Assembly: GCA_021014325.1 (NCBI GenBank)
Contig: CM037462.1
Coordinates: 18,558,135 to 18,622,134 of the forward strand
Direction: 5' to 3'
DNA: 64,000 bases
Source of the DNA: Plazaster borealis
Taxonomy: Eukaryota; Echinodermata; Asteroidea; Forcipulatida; Labidiasteridae
Position 1 is the stretch's first letter. Every line of letters starts with the position of its first letter. The position numbers and the translations under genes were made by a program. Positions 9,770 through 21,778 of this stretch are shown here, piece by piece. The notes below the pieces were generated by a model, which did no database searches, was not told where the DNA came from, and worked only from the letters and a program-made list of their open reading frames with translations.

Positions 9770-12246
9770 AGGTTTGTGATTTAAACAATCAAACAGACAC
9801 ATTTTTGTATAGACGTGTTTCTATTATCTTTAAAAAGACTGTCATAACCCTCGTCTTCAAGTGAATGTTCAAATGAAAGCAGACAAATTGGACCATTTTT
9901 TGTTATTTTTGGAAATTTACATTGAAAGTACAGTAGAGTGAAGAGACGGCAAACCAACAGACGAATCACACCATATTGCGACTACACTGCGTGCATTAGG
10001 CACGACAGAGACCCAAGTGACAATTCTTGCATGTGAATCGATTGTGTTTTGGAGCCATTATTTCATTAACTGCGGGGAAAGTATGTCGCTGTGTTACCAA
10101 AAATTAGGCAATTAAATTTAGTAAAAAATCATGAATACTATTACCACGGACAAATGGCCCCTTTTTCCCGGCGAGAAGGGGTAATTGACTAGCAAGACCA
10201 GACGGGTGGCCGCAGTGTCGAATCACAGCTCCTGTGTTTCGATTGAGAACAAAAATAAAAGCGCGAAAAAGCAGACGACATTGTCATCGGACATATTTTA
10301 ACAAGTTATGGCGTGGGCCGAATATAAGGCTAACCTAATTAAGTGCTGTTAGTTCAAATAAAGATAATGTTGAAAGATATTCATGGCTGCAGTTTATGCC
10401 ATTTGCATAACATGGTGTGATTTACCCTTCGGATGTTTCATGTCCATTATTTTTTGCAAATACTTTTTTTTACATTTAAAAATAGGCATGCAAGAAAATA
10501 AAAATTAGTCCTATTATGCTATAGAACATAACATGTTGTGGAGTAATTTATCAGACGTTACAACATCCCCTAATAAAGAAAACACAAATCCACAAAAAGT
10601 TGAAGAAAACAATATTCTTTTCCACAAAATTAGTTCAATATTTTCACAAAGAAATAACCACCAGAAAATTAAAATTTTCAAGGTGCTGCGCCACAGCACC
10701 TTGTTAACACTTACAAGGTGCTAAACTTACAAGGTATTACATAAATGGGTCTCATATTCAAAACTTTATGTAAAAAAACCTGTCTGGAAATAAATAATGA
10801 TAAGCGCTTTGAGACGCCCGTTGATAAAATGCTATAAAACAAATTTTTAAAATGTATATATATATATAAATAATTCCCCTTTTGCAAACTCCCTTTTTAT
10901 ATTAGTCATTAGCATTTTCTTTAATGGAAATTTACCATAATTGTAAAAGTCCTAGAGCCTATATCATTCTCCCGGCGTATTATTCAACATGTTGACATTC
11001 AGGCTTTGATTTTGTTTTAAGCCAATATAATTATTACTAATATTATTATTAAAATTACAATTTACTCGGCCATTTCTAAGAAATCAATCATACAATATAC
11101 AAATAGTCTGTTTGGACCCCCAAAAGGGGGGGGGGGCATACAAGTTGGCCAGGAATAATAAAAGTGTACTCAAACACTATGACGACTCGAAAGTCTGCTA
11201 ATCCAAACTTGAAAATGGGAACATTAAAGTAGAATAGAGTGTCCAAGTCTCGCGTGTGTTCGAATGCTAGGACCGTTATAGTACGCTAGTTTGTTTCATT
11301 TAAACCTTAGAGAAATGACTGTGTGTGGAGACCATAGAGGTATGGTCCCCCAAAATGTTCGCATACGCCGGGAAACCTGCAGAAGTCAGAAAACTAAACA
11401 AATCAACTTCAACTTAAATACGCAACTTCGTAATAACATACCGGTACAGATTAATTGATATTTTGTATTTAAGACTAATTTGGTATTATTGCTCAAGCAG
11501 ACGACACGCAAAGCACAGCAATTTCATTCCCTGAAAGTTTACCTAAGCATTGTGGGAAATAATTCTGCGAAAGTCTGATAGCCGCCGCGCGTAATGCAAT
11601 GTCTTTGTTACACGGATACCTGACTATACTGGTTTAGCACACAGCACGCAGACAAGTTAACTTTTGGTGGATAACAATGGGTTCGGTATCGTTCTTTTGT
11701 CCTTTAGAACCGGCATAATTTGAGGGCTGAAAAAAACACCACCTGGGCCCAGGAAGAATATAATGTCATCTTTGTGTTCCTAAGGTAAGTTAGACTATAT
11801 AAACTGAAGAAATTTCAAGACATAAATCGATGTTTAACTTGACTTGTAATGGCTGTCAGTTCGGTATCGCTGTTGTAAAACTCCTATGTTTCACGTTGTT
11901 CGTCGACACTTTTCTGACTGGTTGCAAAAGTTCAAACTTTTTGCAGGCAATTTTCTTCGCTGAAACGTTTACATAGGACTTCAGTATCAACCCTTTTATG
12001 GTCTACGCTTAAGGAAATGGGGTTAGCGGACCTTTAATCAATGATATCCCATTTTATTCCTGCATAATTTGATAAAAGTTGAACGGACAAAATAAGCAGC
12101 TGGTGGTACCTGGGTCGCGGCGCTCCTCGTTAGTTAAGAAGTACAACTCTTGAGGGCGTTACTTTTTTTTAAAATTTGCACGCGCATTGTTTCTGCTCAT
12201 TTGTGGAAGTGTCATTGTTTGCTGTTAAGTGCTTACGAAACAACTT
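9770..12246. other. non-coding stretch
   Basis: Contains a 9-bp-stem hairpin (AAGGTGCTG/CAGCACCTT, 10680-10702), a (TA)n tract at 10854-10868, a G-run near 11130 and the retroelement tail listed separately. AAG|GTAAGT at 11776-11784 is a strong 5' splice-site match. No coding frame is convincing. Confidence 0.45.
10797..10840 (+). mobile_element. SINE/LINE 3' tail fragment
   Basis: GATAAGCGCTTTGAGACGCC followed by CGTTGATAAAATGCTATAAA matches, from memory, the terminal tail shared by many invertebrate SINEs and L2/CR1-like LINEs. Only the tail is visible. Confidence 0.45.
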
Positions 12247-12256
12247 TTAATTGCAG

Positions 12257-12294
12257 TTGAAAGTGAGTCATGGGTGTGAAGATGTGATCACACT
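12257..12294 (+). other. possible 38-nt non-coding exon
   Basis: Bounded by TTTTAATTGCAG on the left and CACT|GTAAGT on the right, both close to spliceosomal consensus. There is no reading-frame evidence. It may be part of an unannotated transcript with the stretches at 15393 and 16531, but chance matches are common at this scale. Confidence 0.15.
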
Positions 12295-12447
12295 GTAAGT
12301 TTGCTCATTTATTAAGGTAATGTTTATGTTTGACTGAAGTTTGAATAACCTTCATTTGTCAGTTTTAACTTGATATCTTTTTTTTTACCCAAAATTGTCT
12401 AATTAAGTTGGTTAGTCAAATAACAAATACATGACAATATCCCAACA

Positions 12448-12516
12448 CGTGAAGTGTGGCATGGTTTTTGACAATCTGGTTGAAACCTTATGTCAAGAAC
12501 CATGCCTCACTGCAGG
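12448..12516 (+). ncRNA. pre-miRNA-like hairpin
   Basis: The 5' arm (12454-12473) is GTGTGGCATGGTTTTTGACA and the 3' arm (12491-12510) is TGTCAAGAACCATGCCTCAC. They pair over 20 positions with one T-T mismatch and one G-U pair, across a 17-nt loop. Pairing continues patchily to about 12448/12516. Arm length, loop size and an imperfect stem are what Drosha/Dicer substrates look like. I do not recognise either arm as a known miRNA. It has no second copy that I can see in the window, unlike the MITE palindromes. A short transposon foldback is the main alternative. Confidence 0.35.
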
Positions 12517-13544
12517 CTAAATGCCATCTTTAATGAAGCAAACTTGTTTTAAAATGTACCTTGTCATGTAATATTAAGTAGGCCACTGATTCTCTAATGA
12601 CAAAATGTTGTATTCAGTTCCATGTACATAAAGCATTACAACAAACGAGGAGAGAGGATCGTGTGTCTGCCTTTATAGTAACAGCCCCCAATGCTGAAAA
12701 TGCAGATCTACAGATGCCATTGGTAAGATTTAAACCATGCTTGCATTCAGGTTCACTGATACCCATACACTGACTGGTCATAAATTGCCATGCTCTTCTT
12801 ACACTGAAGGTACTGGGTGACATGTTCCTATTACTCTAAATGAGCCATGTTTCTGCAATGGGGTGGAGGGGGCTGCATTGTAACATCCATTTGCATTCAT
12901 CAAGTGTTCCTTTTTCATGTTCCTTTATGAAGTACTTTTGTGTGCCTTTTGAATGGGATCACAACTGATGGTACCCTCAAAGCATTGTGAAGCACCAATG
13001 TCAGTCAGTATATTAGTATCATTTGCCATAGCCTCGTGATTAGTTGTAAACACAAAAGTTTGTCTGTGATTCAAAGATTTGAAGGCCATTGCTTTAATTG
13101 ATTATTTAAATATTGTCACAAATTTTGCCCTGGGGTTTGTTGACTTCCAATCAGGGAACTTTCAGTATACTAGAACCCCCCCCCCCCAAATGACTTCCCC
13201 ATTTGGCTCATGAGCATTTATAGGGCCTTTTATCCAAGTCTGGTGTGTTTACTCATTCAAGAAGTTATTTTAATTTTTGATGCACATAGCTACAATATTA
13301 AATGACTATTAAACCTTGAACAAAAATGAAAAGAAAAGGTTAGTTGTCTTGACCTAATATTAATCAATTTGATTTGATTTCAAGAGGTTTGAAGATTTGT
13401 TTATAGCACTTAGCATTGGTTAATATGGGGACCTCATGTAGAGTCAGGACTTAGTGTTAAGATCAAGAGTGGAACCTAAGGTCAAAGGTCAAGGATGAGA
13501 ACTTGAAGTCATGATGATAACCATTTGGGTGTTCGTTGTGTATG
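12517..13544. other. non-coding stretch
   Basis: Contains a C12 run at 13176-13187. A 69-codon minus frame at 12614-12823 has no motif. Nothing else recognised. Confidence 0.45.
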
Positions 13545-13822
13545 ACGTTTTACCCTGGTCACTGGGCCATCTCAGCTCTCTGGGGAGTATACAGCCTGTG
13601 CTGCCAAGTGAAAAGCACACACGAACCAAGCGAAATCAATCACAAGAACCATATTCCTTCACAGGTACCCATTTACTCCTGGGTGAGAGAAGCACATATG
13701 GTTAGGTGTCTTGCCTACGGGACACAAGGGTCATGACCGGGGTTCGAACCCACAACCCAATGACTTGGCCACCACTAGAACTCGAGTCTGGTGCACTATA
13801 CCGCTCGACCATGACACGCCAC
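13545..13822 (-). mobile_element. tRNA-derived SINE, copy 1
   Basis: Read on the minus strand, it has a pol III A box TGGTCGAGCGGTA (13799-13811) and a B box GGGTTCGAACC (about 13741-13751), about 50 bp apart, as in a tRNA-Leu/Ser-like head. A body with CACCCAGGAGTAAATGGGTA follows and is shared with copy 2. The head is too diverged to fold as a functional tRNA. Several short frames on both strands through this region are by-products. Confidence 0.8.
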
Positions 13823-15392
13823 ACTCATGTGACTTGTGGCTCAAAGCACACAGTGCTGATTTCCACAACCAAATTACCCTGCAGTGTACAGTTTTCATGG
13901 CTGTTGTTTGTATGGTGACCATTAAGACTTTGTACCTATTTTTTGCTGGTCTAGTGTCAGCTTGACAATCAGTAAAATTTCCTTACACCTTGGTCGTATC
14001 ATCCCCTAGCTTAATCCTGGTAAGATATGGAGCTTCCAAACATTTTGATTCCACATTTTGTTTACATCAACTTTAAATTGTGTCATAACTATCTTGACAA
14101 AAAACCAGTGTTGTAAATTCAGGGAAATCCACATGTCAAAAACATGTGACTATTTACAAAAGGAAGAGGTCTCCATGAGTTGGGTGCAATCCCTCTCAAT
14201 TTCTACATTGTATTCAAGTAGTTCTCATGACGCATTTAATTTTATCAGTGACATCCATTGGCATAACAAGGATGCCTTCCTGAACACAGTGACCATTTTT
14301 TGTATCATTTGAATCACATTCCATTAGTGTATCACTATCAGTGGGTTTTTGTTCCTGTCACCCCACCCCACTACAAAACCATAAATAAACTAACATTTAT
14401 CCTGCATTTTTGTTAGAATACACGGTCTTGCCCTTTCTGTATAATGAGCATGGTTTTACTGTTCCTTTACCATTAATCAGTGTTCCACCATTGATTTACC
14501 TTCCAGTTTTGCCTTGTTTATATTCACACTCTATTTTACAGGTGACTTGGTGCCAATTTTTTGATTGGGGCGAGTCTTTCACAGCGTGCAGTCTGTTCAA
14601 GGGAAGTGCTTTGTTTTTCCATGTTCATCGTGCTTGTGGCGTGAACACCAGTATTATTGTCAACACTGTGCTGACAGCTTGAACCACCTTCCTCTTCATC
14701 AATATAGACTTCAACAAAGGTATATGTATCTTGCTCATAAATAAATTAATATCGCTTATTAGAATAAGATTGAGTTGTTGTCATAAGTCATTCACCCAAG
14801 ACAGTGTCATCTTCCTGTGGTTGTTGAGAACTAGTCAGGTGTATGTAAAAGGGTCATGGCTCAATAGAAGAAGAGAACAACAGCAGTAATTAAACATGCC
14901 ATTCAGCAGCTTGAGCTGCCTTGCTTGATTTGCAGTTGGAGCAAAAATAATATGGTGGATTTTATTTTTTGCCTGTCATGCATGAGCTGAGGTAAGGTAT
15001 AAATACAAAACAATGCACTGCTCTTTCCTTCTTCAAATTTGTTTGGGTGTACAAATAGTATACATGTTTTGACAACAAATTTGCATGGGCATGGAGTACA
15101 GTTTGCACTGTTTGGGTTGAATTTATTGCGTAGGAATAATCCATGGTCAAGGACACTCCAAAAGCCATTCACATGGGTAATGGCATCATCTGAAATTCGT
15201 AAAGATCAGTCAAAAGTACGGTTTTACTTCTGCAATTTTTATCTTTATAAAATGTACTATCAGTGGCACAGCCAGACATTTTCGTGGGGTGTGCAAGGGT
15301 TCTGAGCTGGGGGGGCATTCTTGCATTCTGAATCTGAGCCTTTTACTAGGTATTATACTACAATGACAGTTTCTTCTTCATCCTATTTGCAG
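13823..15392. other. non-coding stretch
   Basis: No repeat family is recognised. Frames of 84-90 codons (14058, 14410, 14903) have no motif. The sequence is A/T-rich and ordinary. Confidence 0.45.
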
Positions 15393-15486
15393 ACCATTTC
15401 TAGAAGTTGGTCTTTCCAGCAAATGAAACAAGTTGTTGCCACCATCAAAAGGATCTACACTCCAACCACAAGTCAAACCAAATAAG
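15393..15486 (+). other. possible 94-nt exon
   Basis: Preceded by a pyrimidine-rich TTTCTTCTTCATCCTATTTGCAG acceptor (15371-15392, written as positions plus its ending TTTGCAG) and followed by AAG|GTAATT. One frame is open from the acceptor to a TAA four bases before the exon end, giving a 30-residue basic, Thr-rich peptide I do not recognise. It could be a terminal coding or non-coding exon, or chance. Confidence 0.2.
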
Positions 15487-15904
15487 GTAATTGTTAAGTA
15501 CTAAGAATACTCCAGAATATACATTTTCCTATAGACCATGTAACCTGTGACATCACATGTTTACAAAAGAGCCACAGAACCTGGACTTTCTGCAAGTAGA
15601 ACCAGTACACAACCCATATTTTACGGAGATTGCACTGTCTGATTTTCATCAACTTTTGATATGAAGAAAGGGGGCACATCTAAAAACCTGTTCAGCTGTT
15701 ATGGTACTTTTATAACTCTTGAATTTATGTGGTAATTATGACAAAAAAAACCATGAAATTTCCCATATGGCCAGTGTAGTATCACGCCTGTTAAAAGTAA
15801 TTTGGAATGTACAAGGTAACTCTCTTTGTAAATGAATGTTACATTGTCTAAGGGGTTTGAAGAGATATATTTCTGTGTAATGAAAATTGCTTAATTTACT
15901 CATC

Positions 15905-16195
15905 TACAAGGCAGAGTGGTCTGGAACATCAAACTCAAGTTCTGGGGGATGAGTCAATAGAGTCTGGGTGCAAGTCCTGGTGACATTTGTGTCCTTGACA
16001 AAGACCATGTATTTATGATAGCTTCTCATCACCCAGGAGTAAATGGGTATGTGTGAGAGTTGAGATTGTTGATGTGAATCTTTAGAAACCTGTGTGTCCA
16101 ATTGCTACCGGTGATGCATACTCCTAAGAAGCTGCTACGGTTACAGGAATGCTTAGGGCCCGATGAACAAAGTATAAGGTGCTTTGAGTGACCTA
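15905..16195 (+). mobile_element. tRNA-derived SINE, copy 2
   Basis: The head has an A-box-like GGCAGAGTGGTCTGG (about 15910-15924) and a B-box-like GGTGCAAGTCC (15967-15977). The body shares CACCCAGGAGTAAATGGGTA with the inverted copy at 13545-13822. The end, AGTATAAGGTGCTTTGAGTG, resembles the LINE-type tail at 10797. A 65-codon minus frame lies inside and is not a gene. Confidence 0.75.
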
Positions 16196-16530
16196 ATTGG
16201 CTTGAAAAATGTAACGATTTTGAAACAACTTAATTCATGCTGTGCTTATAGATCATAACTCTGAAACTGTTCATTCTGAAGTTAGTATGGACATTTGAAA
16301 TTGACATTTTAAAACAGAAAAATATGCAAAACCCATAGATATATGTAAACATAAACATATAAACTGCTTTACAAAATCAAATGTAAACATACGTTTGTAA
16401 ACTGCAAAGAGTTAACCAAATCATTGCTGATTTAAAAAATAATATATATATTTTAGTTATTAGAGCACAATTCTTATTGCTGACCTTAAGAGCCTCCTTT
16501 TAACAAGATGTTTTCTATATTCACTACAAG

Positions 16531-16581
16531 GCCAGGTCCACAGATGGCAACAAGCATTTCTTTCACACCGAAGCCCTACAT
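16531..16581 (+). other. possible 51-nt exon
   Basis: Lies between TTCACTACAAG and CAT|GTAAGT. It is exactly 17 codons and open in the frame starting at its first base (begins ARSTDGNKHFFHTEALH). The acceptor is weak. The peptide is not recognised. Confidence 0.15.
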
Positions 16582-17054
16582 GTAAGTGTATTCATGAATT
16601 TGATCAGGTAGAATGATATGATGCTGTTATCTAAGGTGACACTAATGTTTTTTTCTAAGCCACACAAACTGGACCTCGTTGGCTAATCAGAACATTTGAG
16701 TCTACAAACAACCCCTTCCAACCCCCACCCCACCCCTTCTATCACACCCCTCCCTTAGTGGTATAAAACGAAGATGTCATATTGTTCCCCTTGGCCGAAA
16801 ACATGGCTCTGCTTAGCGCAAACGTCTGCGTTTACATCCCCCATTTGGCGCTTAGCATATTAGCAAAAGAAATGCTTAGCTACTTGAAGTATGCACCCGC
16901 ACATGCAAATTTCCTTAATAACCTTTGAAATATTCAAATATGAGCGTGAATTTCCTGGAAATTGGGCCCTGGGTTGGTTTAACGTTGAAATATCTTAGGG
17001 GAACCACAGCAACATATCAATAAGCAATTCTTTAAATCACTTGCTGTATTAACC
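16582..17054. other. non-coding stretch
   Basis: A C-rich tract at about 16708-16760. Words such as CTGCTTAGCGCAAA and GCGCTTAGCATATTAGCA at 16800-16890 hint at a badly decayed family C repeat. Confidence 0.4.
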
Positions 17055-17250
17055 AGTGCCCATAGAGCCTATAAGCACACAAACTTGCTAAGCACTGTAA
17101 AGTCCTGCTTAGCAGAATCAGGTAACCAGCCAATATTCCATAAAGTTTGCATTGTTGCGACTGGTACCCCACTCATTTTTTGCTTAGCAATTAAATTTGC
17201 TGAGCAATTTTTTTCTCTTCTGATAAACAGCTTTATGAACTTGTGCCCAG
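17055..17250. mobile_element. foldback repeat family C, copy 1
   Basis: Shares with the better copy at 47791 the ordered words GCCCATAGAGC, CTAAGCACTG, TGCTTAGCAGAATCAGGTAA (CC), AGCCAATATTCCATAA, CTGGTACCCC, TTGCTTAGCAATTAAA and CAGCTTTATGAACTTGTGCC. The termini are eroded. The 62-codon frame here is inside the repeat. Confidence 0.65.
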
Positions 17251-17754
17251 TAATGTACCGTAGCTGTCCTTAAGGTCACAATTGAATAAATAAATTTTAA
17301 AAATGTTTTTACACACAAATCCAAATAAATACAAAACGTTTGTCAAGTCCATAATTTAATTGCATTGTTCTTGTCTAATTATGGGTGAAACTGTTCATCC
17401 TTTCTGCCAGGAGGATATCTTGACATTATGTACTGACATAATCGGGATGGTTTGTTACAATTCTAACTGATATTCTATAGGTAAGTGCTTTAATTCAAAA
17501 TCCACAATCCAATGAAAATGGACTGTGTTAGTTTCTCTTGCAAGACAAATAAATAAGTAGGTGTATGCATTACTTGCTAGATTGTTTTTTTTTCTAAAGC
17601 TGTATTGTTTCTTATGATATTAAACAGGATATACTACCTGTAGCACTCTGAACAAAGGAGAACTATCAGTCTCGGTCTAAGCCCAGAGAAAAGTGCAACA
17701 TACAAAAGAGTGGGGGTATTCTGTGACTTAATTATAAATAATTGTGATGATGCG

Positions 17755-18425
17755 ATACACCAAACAGACACAGCCTGGAGCGCGGCGGCGGCCCCTGGTT
17801 TACCCTTTTACTTTAGTAGCCGGGTGATACACGTGGAAAGCTGAAAATTAAGTGAAATTTGAGAGGTAGACAATTTCTAACGATGGGCCATTTTAGCTCT
17901 CATTTAACTCCCATGTCTTGATCTTAACCCTTCCGATGGGGACCCGCGGGGGGCAATGAAATTAATGTTTCCAACTGCCATCTTGGTGTTTTTTACTTTT
18001 TAATAGTCCTGGGATACTTGATAACTAGTAGTAAAGGGGAGCAATTAAAGTGGGAACGTTCCCCTGAGGTATGTCAGGATCCACCCCCTTGATCAGCTGT
18101 CCCTGTCCGGGCTACCTTATCCGGGGGAGATGCTGTCGCGGTGTTTTAAGCATGGGCGACGCCACGGACTCGTTTACGAGACCACTCATCCCTCGACAAG
18201 CACCGGGTCCTCACGGCCAACTGGGGACCCAGGCGAACTCGTCTTGCCCCTCCTTGTCCCCGGTAAACGACCAATTAACAGCGATAAACGGTGGCGAGTT
18301 TTTTACCGTGTGGTTTTTAAATCGATGGGCAAACGCGCGGGAACCGCGGCTCGGAGCTATACCTCGGATCGTCTGCCAATTCCAACTTTGGATTTTGTTC
18401 GCCTTCCCGGGGCATGATGGGTAAA
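17755..18425. promoter_or_regulatory. CpG-rich island
   Basis: GC-rich and dense in CpG (for example GCGCGGCGGCGGCC near 17780 and GCGCGGGAACCGCGGCTCGG near 18335) within AT-rich surroundings. Two overlapping plus-strand frames (18071-18424, 117 codons; 18130-18417, 95 codons) are open because GC-rich DNA has few stops; neither shows a motif I know. It could be an unmethylated promoter or first-exon region. No TATA or initiator decides the direction. Confidence 0.35.
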
Positions 18426-18791
18426 AGTCCGTGATTCAACATCTTGTCGAATTACTATGGAGCGAGATGCGTAATATTGAGTTGTTAACATGCGCGGTGA
18501 AAATGTGTTTTGAAAGTTTTTCGATTAGTAAGAATAATGAGTAGAAACTAGGACAAGATTACAAACACGAACCAGCCTTTTTATAGGAAACAATACTTTT
18601 TTACCGCTTTTAGGCCTAGACCTTTGAATGTCGGAAAAAATTACAACCGTTCAATTATTCCAGCTCCCTTTTTTGTCCTCCCTAAACTTTATTTTCAATT
18701 CAACAAATTACTTACAATCTGAGGTCCGGAATAAAACAGCCTCGTATACAATAGACCAATAAAACGTGAATCTACGCTGCCTTCAGATTTC

Positions 18792-19218
18792 GTAAATTTG
18801 GAGGAGAATGCCTTCCTGACAATTTGCTGATAATGTCTTCAAACTAAATGGCGGCCTTGTGCAGACATGATGTTAATAAAAGCAATTGTACAATCATTTT
18901 ATCACATACTAATGACTCCCAATACACGGTATTATATTATATCTTGCCTTATAGCTGATGGCAACTTGAAATTGGACCCAAAATAGTTGCAGTGAGTGCG
19001 TTTTAGTAAATTTGGCCAGTGCAATCATTTCAATTTGCTGTTAATGTCTGCCAAATCACGGCGGTGGCCTTGTGTGGCCACGATGTTAATAAAAGCAATT
19101 GTAAAATCATTTTTTTATCACACGCTAACGACCATCTATATAGATGGCATGCCATTAAGTCAAACCTCGTGGTTGATGGGCTCTGATTGAACCTAAAATA
19201 CTTGCTCTGAGTGCCGAG
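18792..19218. repeat. 214-bp diverged tandem duplication
   Basis: Unit 1 (18792-19005) and unit 2 (19006-19218) share GTAAATTTGG at the start, CAATTTGCTG.TAATGTCT, CGGCGGCCTTGTG or its variant, GATGTTAATAAAAGCAATTG, ATCACA.ACTAA.GAC and an end word CCAAAATAGTTGCAGTGAGT or variant. Many substitutions lie between them. The conserved blocks are spread unevenly. Confidence 0.85.
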
Positions 19219-21778
19219 TTACCCACGTAATAAGAATTTCTCTGATCAAGTAAATTGTTTTATCTCGAACAAAGCAATTTTTTGCTGGGCTGAGATAAAG
19301 GCCCAGGCTAAGATCTGACTCTTTGACGTATGCCTTCATAGACCCAAAGATGAAGTGCCTATTTTTTTACAAAATGAATTAGGTCGAACTGCACGAATTA
19401 CCGATTATTTTATTTCAATCTGCTTTTTCTGTTTCAAGAGTTTAGTTTATGTGTGGACAGTTTACCAGTATTTGAGATTTAAATACGGGTACACAGCGTT
19501 GTCGATTTTTTTTTCTTCTTTTTCATTTGACCTTCGACGGCATTTCTGGTTGAAGCTTTCTCTAAACTGGCTAAATGACTTCTGCTCCTTTCTATCAGTT
19601 GAAAGAAGAGGCCCAGCACTTAAGAAAACCTTACCCTATGCGAAATGGCATCAAACATGAATAAATACAAATTATTTGTTTAAATTCGCTCTGCCCCCGT
19701 TCCTCAAGCCAAGTCAATACGCGCGCACCGTACCCAGGTACCGTGAGCATTGGTGTGCCACCAGGCGGAAAAAATCGCGATAAAATTACCCGTCGGATCA
19801 CTAAGTAAGGGGGAGGGGAGGACTTGATTCAGAAAATATCTCCATGCTTTGCCTTTTTTGTTTTCCTCGCTATTTCGTGCCGGTGAAGCGTGCGCATCTA
19901 ACACAATTGTGGACTAGGCGCTGTGAGACTCAAACCGAATTACTACTCGTCTGTACTACTTCAAAATACAAGACGGCAGAAAAGAAAAGGGGGTGGGGGG
20001 TTGTTTATATACATGTGCTGCGTGACTCGCTTGAGTTGCAAGAAAAGCACAGTACCAGTTTGAAAGACAGGTTTTATTATTGTCCTGCACTTCAGGCCTG
20101 CCCACAAATTACTCCGTCTTTGGGCACTGCTTGGCTGAGCGGCCAGGCGAAACAGACGGGGGATTTAGGCTAAGTCAACCCCGTCGTCAGAGTGACCCGA
20201 AAAGCCTCAGACGTGACGGGAGAAGGTTGGGAAAATCAGACAGAAAGGGGGTTTTATGAATTCTGAATTCACAAATTCTGTGGTTTTCTTTAAAGTCCAA
20301 ATTCGGTGATAAATGTAACAGCAAAAGTTTCAGATGATCGACTTATGTTGGTTATCAATGGCGAGCAGTATATATTAAGTTTCAGTTTTGTTTTTCCTGA
20401 GGGGGAATGTTTGTTAATGTTGTTTTGTTACTTCACGCTTTTGTTGTGTGGATTTTCGGCTTATTGCAACATATATATATATATATTTTGAAATCTCTAC
20501 AGTGATGCTTTATAATTTGCGATTACCCAAACACTAATGAATTGATTTATGGCAGGGACTTTTAATACTTGCCTTCAACTATAGTTCAACTACATCTTGC
20601 TTTCATGTCTAAGCATCTAAGTAGCTGCTTTAATCCCAAACTGAAGTAGATTACACGGTCCCCAAACATCAAACTGTAATAATGCATATACTTAGAAATG
20701 TCCCAAACTCAACAGCCAACTCTCGCGGGACTTCGGCTTTGCTCAGCTTCGTTCGGATTAGGGTAATAACGTCATTCAATGAATATTCATAATTGTTGTA
20801 CACAGCGGACCGGACTGTATGCGGTGTGTGCTGGCTTTACTGGATGATGCCCCCGAAAAAAGCGAGTCATAAAATAGCCGTTTGCTGAAAAAAGGCCCGG
20901 CTTGGAATTTTAAACACGTTTGCACCAAAATAGGTTTGTTTTCTTCTCAAAACTGAACTGGAACGGCAGGGAGACAGAATTGTCTCCCCGGATCTATAAA
21001 TAAAGTTCCGTCCATCTTTGTTTGGTAATATTTATTTAATTGTGATTCCAACAAAGATGCCGGCAGCAAACTGTGCTGTACGAGACTGTATCTTAATGTT
21101 CAGCGTTCATACATCATCGATTCATGGAACTGTATTGTTCCGCCAGCCATTTGTGAGGTTATTTCCCTTGCTGCAAAAAAAAGGGGGGTCTGTCGTACCT
21201 GTTTTGTTAAAAACAGTAACCGACGTGCAATAAAAGATGAATTTCTTTGAAGTTGCAGCCAGTGTTTATTTAGTGTCTCCCGTATACACAAGGTATCTCG
21301 AAGAATAAACGGCCTTGATCAAGCAGAGTACCAACAACACGCAGGCAGAGAAGAGGGGATATCTCGGGTTACCAGTTAGAGCTGAACGTTGAGCGGAAAA
21401 TTGCCAGGTTGTTCATATTGAGAGAGAGAAAAAAAAATGTTTTTGTGATCAGAACGTTTACCAACATTTGGAATAAACCGTAATAGATGCATCGATCTGA
21501 GAATTTCCTGTGCGCAATGATTCTTCACCGGCGAGGCACAAATTGCTCAATAAATGAGTTTGGCGAGGAAGTAAAACAACAATATTGCTTTTTTAAGTCG
21601 ACAGTCTCTTTTGTTGATCTAAGAATAGATGAAGAAACCTTGGGCGTGTAGTTTTTTGTCTTGAGGCAAACAACGAACTTTGAATGGGTGTATTATTATA
21701 AGTAGAACTGGCACAAAACATTGTCTTGATAGACCGTCTGTTGCGAGTTTCAGATAATTTTCTCGGATGGATTTTGAC
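19219..21778. other. non-coding stretch
   Basis: Contains an (AT)n tract at 20470-20486 and a moderately CpG-rich patch at about 20720-20850. The 101- and 109-codon frames (19355, 19844) lack motifs. Nothing else supported. Confidence 0.45.

Noticed and set aside
13741..13822. Functional tRNA-Leu/Ser gene on the minus strand
   Set aside because: A and B boxes are present, but the sequence is continuous with a SINE body also found at 15.9 kb, and I could not pair a proper acceptor stem.
18071..18424. 117-codon frame in the CpG island as a first coding exon
   Set aside because: Two frames are open at once and neither has a recognisable motif; composition explains it. Kept only as a CpG island.
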